Of a DNA stretch of 64,000 nt, positions 44,539 to 52,484 are shown piece after piece. The notes below the pieces were generated by a model. The model was not told the origin of the DNA and ran no database searches. It worked only from the letters and a program-made list of their open reading frames with translations. The translations under genes were made by a program, and so were the position numbers. Every line of letters starts with the position of its first letter. Within the stretch, counting starts at the first letter, position 1. The stretch comes from DATFVJ01 sp963820395 (lineage in GTDB: Bacteria > Actinomycetota > Actinomycetes > Streptosporangiales > Streptosporangiaceae). The stretch covers positions 115,888-179,887 of the forward strand of contig CAWGAE010000029.1 in assembly GCA_963820395.1 (NCBI GenBank), given 5' to 3'.

Positions 44539-45318
44539 ATGACTGAGATGTCTCCGCCACTGCAACCGACGGTGGATGTACGCCGTCGCGACGAGCGGTT
44601 CAAGACCAGGCTGTCGTGGCTGGACTCGAAGCACTCGTTCTCGTTCTCCCGCCACTACGACCCGCTCAACACCCACCACGGCCTGCTGCTGGTCAACAAC
44701 GACGACATCGTGCGGCCAGGAACCGGATTCGAAACGCACCCGCATCAAGACATGGAAATCGTCACCTGGGTCTTGCAGGGCTCGCTGGTACACCAGGACC
44801 CCACCGGCCACGTCGGCGTCATCTACCCCGGCTTGGCGCAGCGGATGAGCGCGGGCACCGGGATCCTGCACTCCGAGAAAAACGACTCATGGCGCCTGAA
44901 AGGTGGCTCGCGGCACGCCGATCCGGTCCATTTCGTGCAGATGTGGGTCGTGCCGGATGAGGAGGGCATCACCCCCGGCTACGAGCAACTCGAAATCGGC
45001 GACGAGCTGCTTCACGGCGGCTTGGTGCCGGTCGCGTCCGGCATGGCCAAGCACGATGGCGCCTCGGCCATCCGGATCAAGAACAAATACGCCGCGCTGC
45101 ATGCCGCCCGCCTTGGCGTCGGCGACACGCTCGAGCTTCCCGAGGCACAGTTCCTGCACCTGTTCGTCCCGCGCGGCAACGTCACCCTGGAGGGCACCGG
45201 CGCCCTGGCCGAGGGCGACGCGGTGCGATTCACCGCGACCGGCGGCCAGCGGGTAACCGCGGCAGAGCCCGCTGAGATTCTCGTATGGGAAATGCACGCC
45301 ACAGCCTCCGGCTGGTGA
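44539..45318 (+). CDS. pirin family protein
   Basis: 259 residues, a two-domain cupin. The N-terminal metal site is FETHPHQDMEIVTW (His 67, His 69) with His 111 and Glu 113 in GILHSEKN; the second domain starts near YEQLEIGDELL. Bacterial pirins have quercetinase or redox-linked regulatory roles, usually with Fe or Ni. The short form with a SWLDSKHSFSFSRHYDPLNT N-terminus is the YhaK-like branch. The DyP and encapsulin genes follow 134 bases later on the same strand, and the whole group may respond to oxidative stress. Confidence 0.9.
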   Translation: MTEMSPPLQPTVDVRRRDERFKTRLSWLDSKHSFSFSRHYDPLNTHHGLLLVNNDDIVRPGTGFETHPHQDMEIVTWVLQGSLVHQDPTGHVGVIYPGLAQRMSAGTGILHSEKNDSWRLKGGSRHADPVHFVQMWVVPDEEGITPGYEQLEIGDELLHGGLVPVASGMAKHDGASAIRIKNKYAALHAARLGVGDTLELPEAQFLHLFVPRGNVTLEGTGALAEGDAVRFTATGGQRVTAAEPAEILVWEMHATASGW

Positions 45319-45366
45319 CGACCTAGTGCCGGGTGCGCATGGCGCCGGGGACCGGCCATGGGAGGC

Positions 45367-45422
45367 TGTTCCCAACGGTACCGCCAGCAAGATCTGTCCC
45401 CAACGGTGCCGCCAGCAAGAAA
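45367..45422. repeat. 28-bp unit repeated twice before DyP gene
   Basis: Two tandem copies of TGTCCCCAACGGTGCCGCCA plus eight further bases lie 30 nt before the DyP start, immediately upstream of its ribosome binding site. They differ at three positions. Confidence 0.8.
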
Positions 45423-45451
45423 GGGCGCCGCCCGCGAAGGAGCGCATAGCC

Positions 45452-46564
45452 ATGACAGTGCCAGGGCAACCGGGCCCGCCGGCCCAATCCCAGCCAGTGC
45501 TCAGCCCACCAGCAGCAGCGGCGATCTTTCTCGTGGTGACGATCAATCCTGGCGCCGAGACGGTAACCCGGGACCTCCTTGCCGACCTGGCCGGGTTGCA
45601 GCGGGCGGTCGGCTTCCGTGTCCCCGCTGCCGGGCTCAGCTGCGTGGCCGGTGTGGGTTCGGCAGCCTGGGACCGCCTGTTCAGCGGGCCACGCCCGGCG
45701 GAGCTTCACCCTTTCCTTGAGCTGAACGGTGAAAGGCACCACGCGGTGTCCACACCCGGAGATCTGCTCTTTCATATCCGTGCCGGGCAAATGGATCTCT
45801 GCTTCGAGCTTGCCGCCCAGCTCATGGAGAGGCTGGCCAGCTCGGTAACGGTGACTGACGAGGTGTACGGGTTCAAATACTTCGACGAACGTGACCTGCT
45901 CGGCTTCGTCGACGGAACCGAGAATCCCACCGGGCAGGCGGCCCGCGCCGCCGCCTTCATCGACGCGGAGGACCCGGAATTCGCCGGGGGGAGCTACGTC
46001 ATCGTGCAAAAGTACCTGCACGATATGAAGGCGTGGAACGCGCTTCCTGTGGAGGTGCAAGAGAAGGTGATCGGCCGCACCAAGCTGTCCGATATCGAAC
46101 TTCCCGACGACAGCAAGCCGGCAAATTCCCACGTGACCGCGAACACCATCACCGAACCCGATGGGACGCAGCGGGAGATCTTGCGGGCGAACATGCCGTT
46201 CGGCGCCATCGGGAAGGGCGAATTCGGTACCTACTTCATCGGCTACTCCGCCACACCGAGCGTCACCGAGCAGATGCTCAAGAACATGTTCATCGGAAAC
46301 CCGCCGGGTAACACAGACAGGGTGCTCGATTTCTCTACCGCCGTTACCGGCACGCTGTTCTTCGTACCGACCGCTGACTTCCTCGACGACCTGCCCGATC
46401 CCCCGGCGCTCGGAACCTCCGCCGCCAGCACGCCGCCGGCCACACCGGCCGCACCGGAGGGTGACCGGCTCGATTCACCGCCCGCGGCCACCGCGCCCGA
46501 TGTCTTGTCCGCGTCCGACGGTTCCCTGGGGATCGGCGGCCTGAAAGAGAGCATCCCGTCATGA
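45452..46564 (+). CDS. DyP-type heme peroxidase with encapsulin cargo peptide
   Basis: 370 residues. CGAAGGAGCG precedes the ATG at 45452. Heme-site motifs are the acid GFVDGTENPT (151-160), the proximal His 227 in NSHVTANTI and distal Arg 245 in REILRANMPFG. The body ends near residue 310 (LFFVPTADFLDDLPD). A Pro/Ala-rich linker then leads to SDGSLGIGGLKESIP, a match to the cargo-loading peptide that binds the inner face of encapsulins. The stop overlaps the encapsulin start (ATGA), so the two are co-translated. DyP uses peroxide to oxidise dyes and phenolic compounds; here it is predicted to act inside the shell. Confidence 0.95.
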   Translation: MTVPGQPGPPAQSQPVLSPPAAAAIFLVVTINPGAETVTRDLLADLAGLQRAVGFRVPAAGLSCVAGVGSAAWDRLFSGPRPAELHPFLELNGERHHAVSTPGDLLFHIRAGQMDLCFELAAQLMERLASSVTVTDEVYGFKYFDERDLLGFVDGTENPTGQAARAAAFIDAEDPEFAGGSYVIVQKYLHDMKAWNALPVEVQEKVIGRTKLSDIELPDDSKPANSHVTANTITEPDGTQREILRANMPFGAIGKGEFGTYFIGYSATPSVTEQMLKNMFIGNPPGNTDRVLDFSTAVTGTLFFVPTADFLDDLPDPPALGTSAASTPPATPAAPEGDRLDSPPAATAPDVLSASDGSLGIGGLKESIPS

Positions 46565-47364
46565 ACAACCTGCACCGCGAACTTGCCCCCATCTCCGCCG
46601 CCGCCTGGGCCGACATCGAAGAGGAGGCCCGGCGCACGTTCAAGCGCCACGTGGCAGGCCGGCGGGTGGTGGACGTGCAGGGTCCCGACGGTACGGCCCT
46701 GTCCGCAGCCGGAACCGGCCATTTGAGCGATATCGAACCTCCGGCCGATGGTGTCATCGCCCGGGCGCGGCACTCGCAGCCGATCATCGAACTTCGGGTG
46801 CCGTTCACCGTAGACCGGCAGGCCGTCGATGACGTCGAACGCGGCGCGAAGGACTCCGACTGGCAGCCGGTGAAGGACGCGGCGAGAAAAATCGCCTTCG
46901 CCGAGGACCGGGCGGTGTTCGAAAGCTACCCGGCCGCGCGCATCGTGGGAGTCAGGGAGAGTTCCTCAAACCCCGCCCTGGCATTGCCTGACGATGCCCT
47001 CGAGTATCCGAACATCATCAGCCAGGCGGTGAGCTCGCTGCGTCTCGCGGGTGTCAACGGTCCCTATTCGGTGCTGCTCAGCGCCGACGCATATACCGTC
47101 GTCACCGAGACCTCAGACCACGGTTACCCCATTCACGAGCACCTGGCACGGGTCGTGGACGGGGACATCATCTGGGCGCCAGCGATCGAGGGGGCATTCG
47201 TGCTTTCCACCCGGGGCGGCGACTACGAGCTGCGCGTCGGGCAGGACCTGTCCATCGGCTACCTGTCACACGACGCCACCAGCGTTCAGCTTTACTTCCA
47301 GGAATCCCTAACCTTCTTTGTGTACACGACCGAGGCCGCCGTGGCGCTTACCGCACGACCGTAG
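46561..47364 (+). CDS. encapsulin shell protein (family 1)
   Basis: 267 residues, standard length of family 1 encapsulins (HK97 fold). MNNLHRELAPISAAAWADIE at the start and TFKRHVAGRRVVDVQGPDGT, then the E-loop region and the C-terminal YFQESLTFFVYTTEAAVALT match the Linocin M18 group. Sixty (T=1) subunits form a ~24 nm compartment. The start overlaps the DyP stop by four bases. The DyP C-terminal peptide next door defines its cargo. No terminator is obvious before the convergent secreted-protein gene. Confidence 0.95.
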   Translation: MNNLHRELAPISAAAWADIEEEARRTFKRHVAGRRVVDVQGPDGTALSAAGTGHLSDIEPPADGVIARARHSQPIIELRVPFTVDRQAVDDVERGAKDSDWQPVKDAARKIAFAEDRAVFESYPAARIVGVRESSSNPALALPDDALEYPNIISQAVSSLRLAGVNGPYSVLLSADAYTVVTETSDHGYPIHEHLARVVDGDIIWAPAIEGAFVLSTRGGDYELRVGQDLSIGYLSHDATSVQLYFQESLTFFVYTTEAAVALTARP

Positions 47365-47507
47365 GCGGCGCGGCGAGAGTCCCCGGTCGGGCGCCGAGAA
47401 CAGCGGGTGTAGAGCTTTCGGGGTGGGGGCCAGCAGCGTCGCCGTCGCGGCGCAGATGCGGTGCTGCCGGCCCTTCTCCGGGCCCGGGCTGGAAGGTTGC
47501 GCCGAGG

Positions 47508-48002
47508 CTACAGCTTGACAGGGCCACGCGCGGTTATGACCAAGTGGAAGGCGGCCGGTCGCAGCCTCAGTGAGCACTTGCCCTTCGAGTTACGGGCAGC
47601 GACAGTCACGGCATTTGCGACGTAGCTTCCGAAACCGCGGATCCTGGCATACCTGCCGGTGCCACCGCCGATCGTATAGGTGCCGCGCTCACTGTCGGTG
47701 AACAGGCAGGTCTTGCCGGTGAACCTTCGCTTAGTGCGGACAGCATGGTGCTTGACCCTGAAGGTGCCACCCGGGAACTTGAACGTGTCAGTCCTGGGGC
47801 CCGTTTTGATGTCAACGCCGCGGGCGGTGAACAAGCCGGTGGCTAGCGCGCGGCTCTTGTTCGAGGTCGCCGAGTTGCTGACGACCCGGACGTGCTCGAT
47901 CCCCGCCCGGGCCGGGCTGGCGCTCGCGGCCGCAACGCTCGCTCCGCTGATCATCACAGTTGCCGAGACCGCCGTGATCACGGCGACTAACGTCCTGCGC
48001 AT
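47508..48002 (-). CDS. secreted protein of unknown function
   Basis: 164 residues from the ATG at 48002, where AAGGAGG lies 5-6 nt upstream. Residues 1-30 are a signal peptide (RRTLVAVITAVSATVMISGA). The mature protein is basic and beta-rich, with TFKFPGGTFRVKHH, KTCLFTDSERGTYTIGGGTG and KGKCSLRLRP (two Cys). The GGGTGRYARIRGFGSY run resembles the allene-oxide-cyclase-like or dirigent-like beta-barrel repeat (GTGxFaxaxGxg). Such a small barrel is a plausible fold; activity unknown. Confidence 0.7.
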   Translation of the reverse strand: MRRTLVAVITAVSATVMISGASVAAASASPARAGIEHVRVVSNSATSNKSRALATGLFTARGVDIKTGPRTDTFKFPGGTFRVKHHAVRTKRRFTGKTCLFTDSERGTYTIGGGTGRYARIRGFGSYVANAVTVAARNSKGKCSLRLRPAAFHLVITARGPVKL

Positions 48003-48832
48003 GCTACCTCCTTGTCCGGAATTTCCGTCTAATCTCGCGAACGTTAGCATGCGAGCATTCGATCTTGCGTGCAAGCGACCTTTTGGGCGCGCGACCTGAA
48101 GGCCGGTGGCCGGGGTGGCGGTTGGGTGGCGGTCAGACCGGATCGAAGATTGACGGCATAAGGCGACGGTCGGAGACGGGGTCACGCCGGAGTGCGCCGG
48201 GAAATCGGCTCCGGTATGCCGGATTTCTATGACAGATTACCGGAAACTAGTTCATAGATATCGATAATATTGCCGCTGACCCGGGAACGATCCTGTGCGC
48301 ATGATGGCGAATGCATGAACACGATCATGAAACCATCGCCACACCGTGCGGCAAAGCCGAAAGCGACCGTGCGGCAAGCCGAAGGCGACCCGCCGTGGGG
48401 CGTCGTCAGGCTATGATCCGGGTGCGATCGCGAAGGTTCATTAATTTCCTCCGAAGTTGGATGTTTGCCGTTAATTTCAACAAGCAGCTTTGGCTGTCGG
48501 CTGCAACTGGCGTTCGGCTGGGACGATCGGCCGGCCCAAACTGTTCGTGTACCGGCTCGGCGGTACCCAACCGAGGCAAGCAGATGCTCTAGGCGGGTCT
48601 GCGAACCGCAACAGCCGCAGCAGCGCATGGGGAAGGTGGCAGCACCCCAGCAGCTGAGCAGTAGCATCGTAGAACCGGTTTCGCTAATCGCTTCGCGTAA
48701 CGTCGCGAGGCGGCCCTGCGTATTCGCGAGCTGCGCCCGCCCAATGGGTTACGGCCGTGGGTTTCAGGAAGCCTGCGGGGATGGGTGCAGGTGCGTCATG
48801 CGGACGGCCGCCACGGCGAGTGGAGGACGGCT
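48003..48832. other. long intergenic, no gene recognised
   Basis: 830 bases, including an AT-richer block at 48230-48500. GACCGTGCGGCAAGCCGAA-like motif is repeated twice at 48338-48382. Several open frames exist but none with a ribosome binding site or domain. The promoter of the TDT gene must lie in the last 100 bases. Confidence 0.35.
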
Positions 48833-49924
48833 GTGGACGGAGCAACGGGCCGGTCCGGCTCGCGCCCGGTGAAGAACGGGCCTGCTGCGGCATCCGGGAT
48901 CCGGGACCTGAACCCCGGCTACTTCGCGGTGGTGATGGCGACCGGAATCGTGTCCCGTGCCATGGGGCTCGACGGGAGAGCATACCTGTCGGACCTGCTG
49001 CTCTCGCTTACGGTGGTCTCGTACGTCACGCTGGTGGTGGCCTACGGGTGGCGCCTCGCCGCCTACCGCAGCGAATTCCTGGCCGACGCCCGCGATCCGA
49101 GCAAGGCCTTCGCATTCTTCACCTTCGTCGCCGGATCGAATGTGCTCGGCGCGGGGCTCGCCGCGTACGGCCACGCCTGGGCGACAGCTGTGCTCCTGGT
49201 CGTCGCCGGTCTCGCCTGGCTGCTGCTCAGTTACGGCGTCCCGCTCGTCCTGGTGACCCGGCATGCTTCCCGGCCGGCGCTGGCGGGTGCGAACGGTACG
49301 TGGTTTCTCTGGGTTGTCGGCACCCAGTCGATCGCGGTTGCGGCGACCTCCTTGCCGCCGCCGGTGTCGGATCCAATCGCCGCGCTGTCGGTGGCTTGCT
49401 GGTCGGTGGGTGTGGTGCTCTACCTTGTCGTCGCCTCGATGGTGCTGATAAGCCTGCTTCAGTGTCCCGTGGAACCTGCCGGGCTGTCGCCGCCGTACTG
49501 GGTGTTCATGGGCGCGACCGCCATCAGCGTGCTCGCTGGCGCGCAAATCCTGCGGCTGCCGGCTGATCCGCTGGTGGCGGCGATGCGGCCAGCGGTCGCC
49601 GGGACGTCGGTGGTGCTGTGGGCGTTCGGCACCTGGGTCATCCCGCTGCTCATCGGGCTGGGGGTGTGGCGGCACCTGATACGCCGGGTCCGGCTGGCCT
49701 ACGAGCCCGGGCTGTGGAGCATCGTCTTCCCGGTCGGCATGTACGGAGTGGCCAGCCACGCACTCGGCGCGGCGCTGCACGTCGCGTGGCTGGTGACACT
49801 GGGCGTCGACGAAGCTTGGGTGGCTCTCGCCGTCTGGGTCGCGGTCCTGCTTGCCATGCTCGGCGCGATGCTTGACCGGCCACTTCGAGTTCTGACCAGC
49901 CGATCCCCCGCCAGGCGCAGCTAG
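48833..49924 (+). CDS. TDT-family transporter (tellurite-resistance/dicarboxylate or SLAC1-like)
   Basis: 363 residues with about ten transmembrane helices, no signal peptide. LNPGYFAVVMATGIVSRAMG is the first helix and hallmark of the TDT/SLAC family; PPYWVFMGATAISVLAGAQI and SIVFPVGMYGVASHALGAAL are later helices. GTG at 48833 was chosen because GGAGG lies six bases upstream; an earlier in-frame start at 48785 is possible. The substrate may be C4-dicarboxylate, sulfite or tellurite. Confidence 0.85.
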   Translation: MDGATGRSGSRPVKNGPAAASGIRDLNPGYFAVVMATGIVSRAMGLDGRAYLSDLLLSLTVVSYVTLVVAYGWRLAAYRSEFLADARDPSKAFAFFTFVAGSNVLGAGLAAYGHAWATAVLLVVAGLAWLLLSYGVPLVLVTRHASRPALAGANGTWFLWVVGTQSIAVAATSLPPPVSDPIAALSVACWSVGVVLYLVVASMVLISLLQCPVEPAGLSPPYWVFMGATAISVLAGAQILRLPADPLVAAMRPAVAGTSVVLWAFGTWVIPLLIGLGVWRHLIRRVRLAYEPGLWSIVFPVGMYGVASHALGAALHVAWLVTLGVDEAWVALAVWVAVLLAMLGAMLDRPLRVLTSRSPARRS

Positions 49925-49989
49925 CCAGCCGGCCAGGCCGTCACCGCCCATATCCAGGCGATCAGCCGTACCCGGCGCGTCAGCGCTGC

Positions 49990-50300
49990 CTGCATGCCAG
50001 CTCAGTCGTGGTATCCCTGCCGGGGAAGCCGTTGCCGACGCCGCCGGCAAACCCGGCCCTATCGGCTTCTCCTGCTCGCTTTTGATCTCCCCGGTGATAG
50101 CTGTGTTCGCCACCTCGGTGAGCCGGGCGATCTCTTCCGCCGAGAATCAGTCGACCCCTCGGCCGGTCCTGCACCAGAGCGCGATCGACGCCAAAGCCGC
50201 CACCAACGGCTGGTACGCCCTGTTGACCAAGCTCGACCCTACCGGAGCCGCGGTGGAAAAATACGCCGCGACGAGAACGCCGCGACCAAGCCTGCAAATG
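49990..50300 (+). pseudogene. remnant of IS1634-like transposase
   Basis: The frame reads HQSAIDAKAATNGWYALLTK and LDPTGAAVEKY, matching the C-terminal region of IS1634/IS4-type transposases that ends IDAEAATDGWYALLTNL. Upstream parts are unrecognisable. No start, no DDE triad and no ends can be seen. Confidence 0.5.
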
Positions 50301-50340
50301 CCCCTGGCCGTGGCCCCGTCGGTGCAGACGCACCCCCGGA

Positions 50341-51177
50341 TCACCTGGCGGCCTGGTTCGTTCCGATGACAACCGTGGCGTTCAGCTCGTCGGAACTGGC
50401 CACCTGCGGGATCAGCTCGGCGCGCGCGATGGCTTCGACGATCTGTGGCGCCTGGCGCTCGCTCGTCTCGACCAGCAGGTAGCCGCCCGGTGCCAGCCAA
50501 CGTGGCGCCGGGGCGGTCACCCGCCGCAGGACATCAAGCCCGTCCGTGCCACCGTCGAGCGCCACCCGCGGCTCGTGCATGCGGGCCTCCGGTGGCAGCA
50601 GCCTGACCGCCTCGGTGGGCACGTAGGGTGCGTTGGCGACCAGCACATCGACGCGGCCCCGCAGCATAGCGGGCAGCGGCTCGTAGAGGTCACCTTCATA
50701 CACCTGACCACGGGCGGCGGCAGCGACGTTGCGGCGGGCGCACCGCACCGCGGCGGGGTCGATGTCGACTGCATGCAACTCGGCCAGGTCCAGGGCCGCG
50801 ACCAGCGCGGCACCGACCGCGCCCGAGCCACAGCACAGGTCGACAACGACAGCTCCTGGCTGAGCGAGGACCTGGCCGACGGGGCTGACAGCCTGGCGGA
50901 CGAGGGCGGCCGCCTGGCGGACGAGGAACTCGGTGCGGCGGCGGGGTACGAAGACTCCCGGGTCCACGGCTATTCGCAGGCCGCAGAACCCCGCCCAGCC
51001 GAGGACATGTTCGAGCGGCATGCCAGCAGCGCGCCGGTTCACCATGGCGGCGAGGTCGGCCGGCGTCCGTGCCGCGGTGATGAGCAACCGCGCCTCGTCC
51101 TCGGCGAAGACACAGCCGACGGCCCGAAGCCTGGTGACGATGACGGATCGAGAGCGAGGTGACGGGGAAGCCGACAT
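50341..51177 (-). CDS. PrmC-like putative protein N5-glutamine methyltransferase
   Basis: 278 residues. SAM motif is VVDLCCGSGAVGAALVAAL, followed by LHAVDIDPAAVRCARRN and the substrate-Gln motif VLVANAPYVPTEAVR. In true PrmC the motif is NPPY; this actinobacterial family has NAPY. The N-terminal helical domain (FAEDEARLLITAARTPADLA) and the MPLEHVLGWAGFCGLRIAVD linker match the family. It may methylate release factors or another protein. It has no close partner on its strand; an IS remnant abuts its 3' end. Confidence 0.85.
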   Translation of the reverse strand: MSASPSPRSRSVIVTRLRAVGCVFAEDEARLLITAARTPADLAAMVNRRAAGMPLEHVLGWAGFCGLRIAVDPGVFVPRRRTEFLVRQAAALVRQAVSPVGQVLAQPGAVVVDLCCGSGAVGAALVAALDLAELHAVDIDPAAVRCARRNVAAAARGQVYEGDLYEPLPAMLRGRVDVLVANAPYVPTEAVRLLPPEARMHEPRVALDGGTDGLDVLRRVTAPAPRWLAPGGYLLVETSERQAPQIVEAIARAELIPQVASSDELNATVVIGTNQAAR

Positions 51178-51351
51178 GAGAGCCTTTCGGGACGCCGATG
51201 GGCGCTCTCTCGGTCACCTATGCCGGGTGGACCGCACAGCCGTGAGTTGGGAGAACCCGGCCTGATCTCGCGGTAATGGGTCTCACCTCCTCGGCGCGTC
51301 AACTACTGGCGAGGGCAACACTACCTGAGCCGGACCTCCCCCCCCGAGAAC

Positions 51352-51419
51352 GGGCATGACCTCCCCCGCAGAATGTCAACGGCATGACCTTTCCCGCGGA
51401 GCCGGCATGACCTCCCCCG
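51352..51419. repeat. three 16/17-bp interspersed repeats
   Basis: GGCATGACCTCCCCCG starts at 51352, 51381 and 51403; the middle copy has TTT for CTC. Each copy holds an ATG but no following open frame of note. Confidence 0.75.
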
Positions 51420-51656
51420 GCGGTCGGCAGCTGGCCGCGGGACGTCCAAGTCTCCGATGAGCTCGCGCTTACCCTCATCGCCGCACTGACTAATTTATAA
51501 CAGATCTGATATTTAAAACTAAGTGGCAACAACCCGGCCAGGCCGAACGCCAGCCGGTACGGGGGGCCTTCCGCGTCGGCGCCGCGCCCACCCCAGCCGG
51601 AACGGGTCCCGGCGGAGGCCTGGGAGTCGGGAGACCCCAGGCCAGGCCACGATGGT

Positions 51657-51673
51657 CTAGTTTCTACTAGAAA
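51657..51673. promoter_or_regulatory. candidate autoregulatory operator
   Basis: CTAGTTTCTACTAG is a 5-bp inverted repeat with a 4-nt centre, overlapping TTTCT-ACT-AGAAA. It ends 20 nt before the regulator start, a typical spot for autoregulation. Assignment by symmetry and position only. Confidence 0.45.
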
Positions 51674-51693
51674 AACTCGGGTAAACTGCATGG

Positions 51694-52446
51694 ATGGACG
51701 TCCGAGCCTTGCTCGCGCCTGATCAGGGCGCATCGCTTGGCGAGAGCCGGACGCGGGTGCTTGGCCTGCTGCGGGCCGCCGGTTCGCCGCTCGGCGTACA
51801 GGAGATCGCGCACCGAACCGGCCTGCACACCAACACGGCCCGCTTCCACCTCGACGGCCTGGTCGAAGCCGGCCTGGCCGAGCGGACGCCGGAGGCGCGG
51901 GCCCGGCCGGGCCGTCCCCGCACCGTGTACCGGGCGCTTGATGCCGGCGGAACCATCGGACGGCGCAGCTACCATCTGCTCGCCGAGATACTCAGCAACC
52001 TCATCGCGGATACGACGGCCGAACCAGGCGGCGCCGCGACCGAGGCCGGCCGAATCTGGGGCCGGTACCTGACGCAGCGCCCAGCCCCGTTCCAGCATCT
52101 TGACGCCGACCAGGCGATCGAACGCCTGACCGGAACACTGCAGGAGATCGGGTTCGCGCCGGAAGCCACCGGCGACGATATGCGGCGCCGCATACTGCTC
52201 CGAAACTGCCCGTTCCGCGAGGTCGCGCTGCACCACCCCGGCGTCGTGTGCCCGCTTCACCTTGGCCTCATGCAGGGCGCACTGGCCGAGATGCGGGCGC
52301 CCATCATCGCCCACCGGCTCGAACCGTTCGTCGAACGGGACCTATGCCGGGCGGACCTTGCCGCCGGCGACACCAACGCGAACTACACCTACGGTGACGA
52401 CACCAACGCCGACTGCACCACCCCGATACTCCCTGGGACGACCTGA
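51694..52446 (+). CDS. Cys-containing HTH regulator (SufR/DeoR-like)
   Basis: 250 residues. A winged HTH occupies ~18-70 (RVLGLLRAAGSPLGVQEIAH, HTNTARFHLDGLVEAGLAER). The C-terminal part has Cys in NCPFREVALHHPGVVCPLHL and DLCRADL, matching the spacing of the Fe-S-liganding cysteines in SufR-type repressors. It could thus sense iron-sulfur status, oxygen or NO. The final residues (DTNANYTYGDDTNADCTTPI) look like a repeated GDDTNA element without the fold. The start at 51694 follows a GGTAAACTGC context; an inverted repeat is just upstream. It is isolated; an intact transposase follows. Confidence 0.8.
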   Translation: MDVRALLAPDQGASLGESRTRVLGLLRAAGSPLGVQEIAHRTGLHTNTARFHLDGLVEAGLAERTPEARARPGRPRTVYRALDAGGTIGRRSYHLLAEILSNLIADTTAEPGGAATEAGRIWGRYLTQRPAPFQHLDADQAIERLTGTLQEIGFAPEATGDDMRRRILLRNCPFREVALHHPGVVCPLHLGLMQGALAEMRAPIIAHRLEPFVERDLCRADLAAGDTNANYTYGDDTNADCTTPILPGTT

Positions 52447-52484
52447 CGCCCGCCCGCGTGGTGGCGCGGGTCTATCTCACTAAC

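Larger units (their letters stand above)
51178..51693. other. intergenic with repeats and AT-rich region
   Basis: 516 bases. Three copies of GGCATGACCTCCCCCG lie at 51352-51419 with 13- and 6-nt spacers. A low-GC block (51491-51530: AATTTATAACAGATCTGATA, then TTTAAAACTA) is unlike the surroundings. An inverted repeat lies next to the following regulator start. Confidence 0.4.

Noticed and set aside
44185..44871. Minus-strand frame with repeated VGRSS peptides
   Set aside because: Created by the 15-bp array and antisense to pirin.
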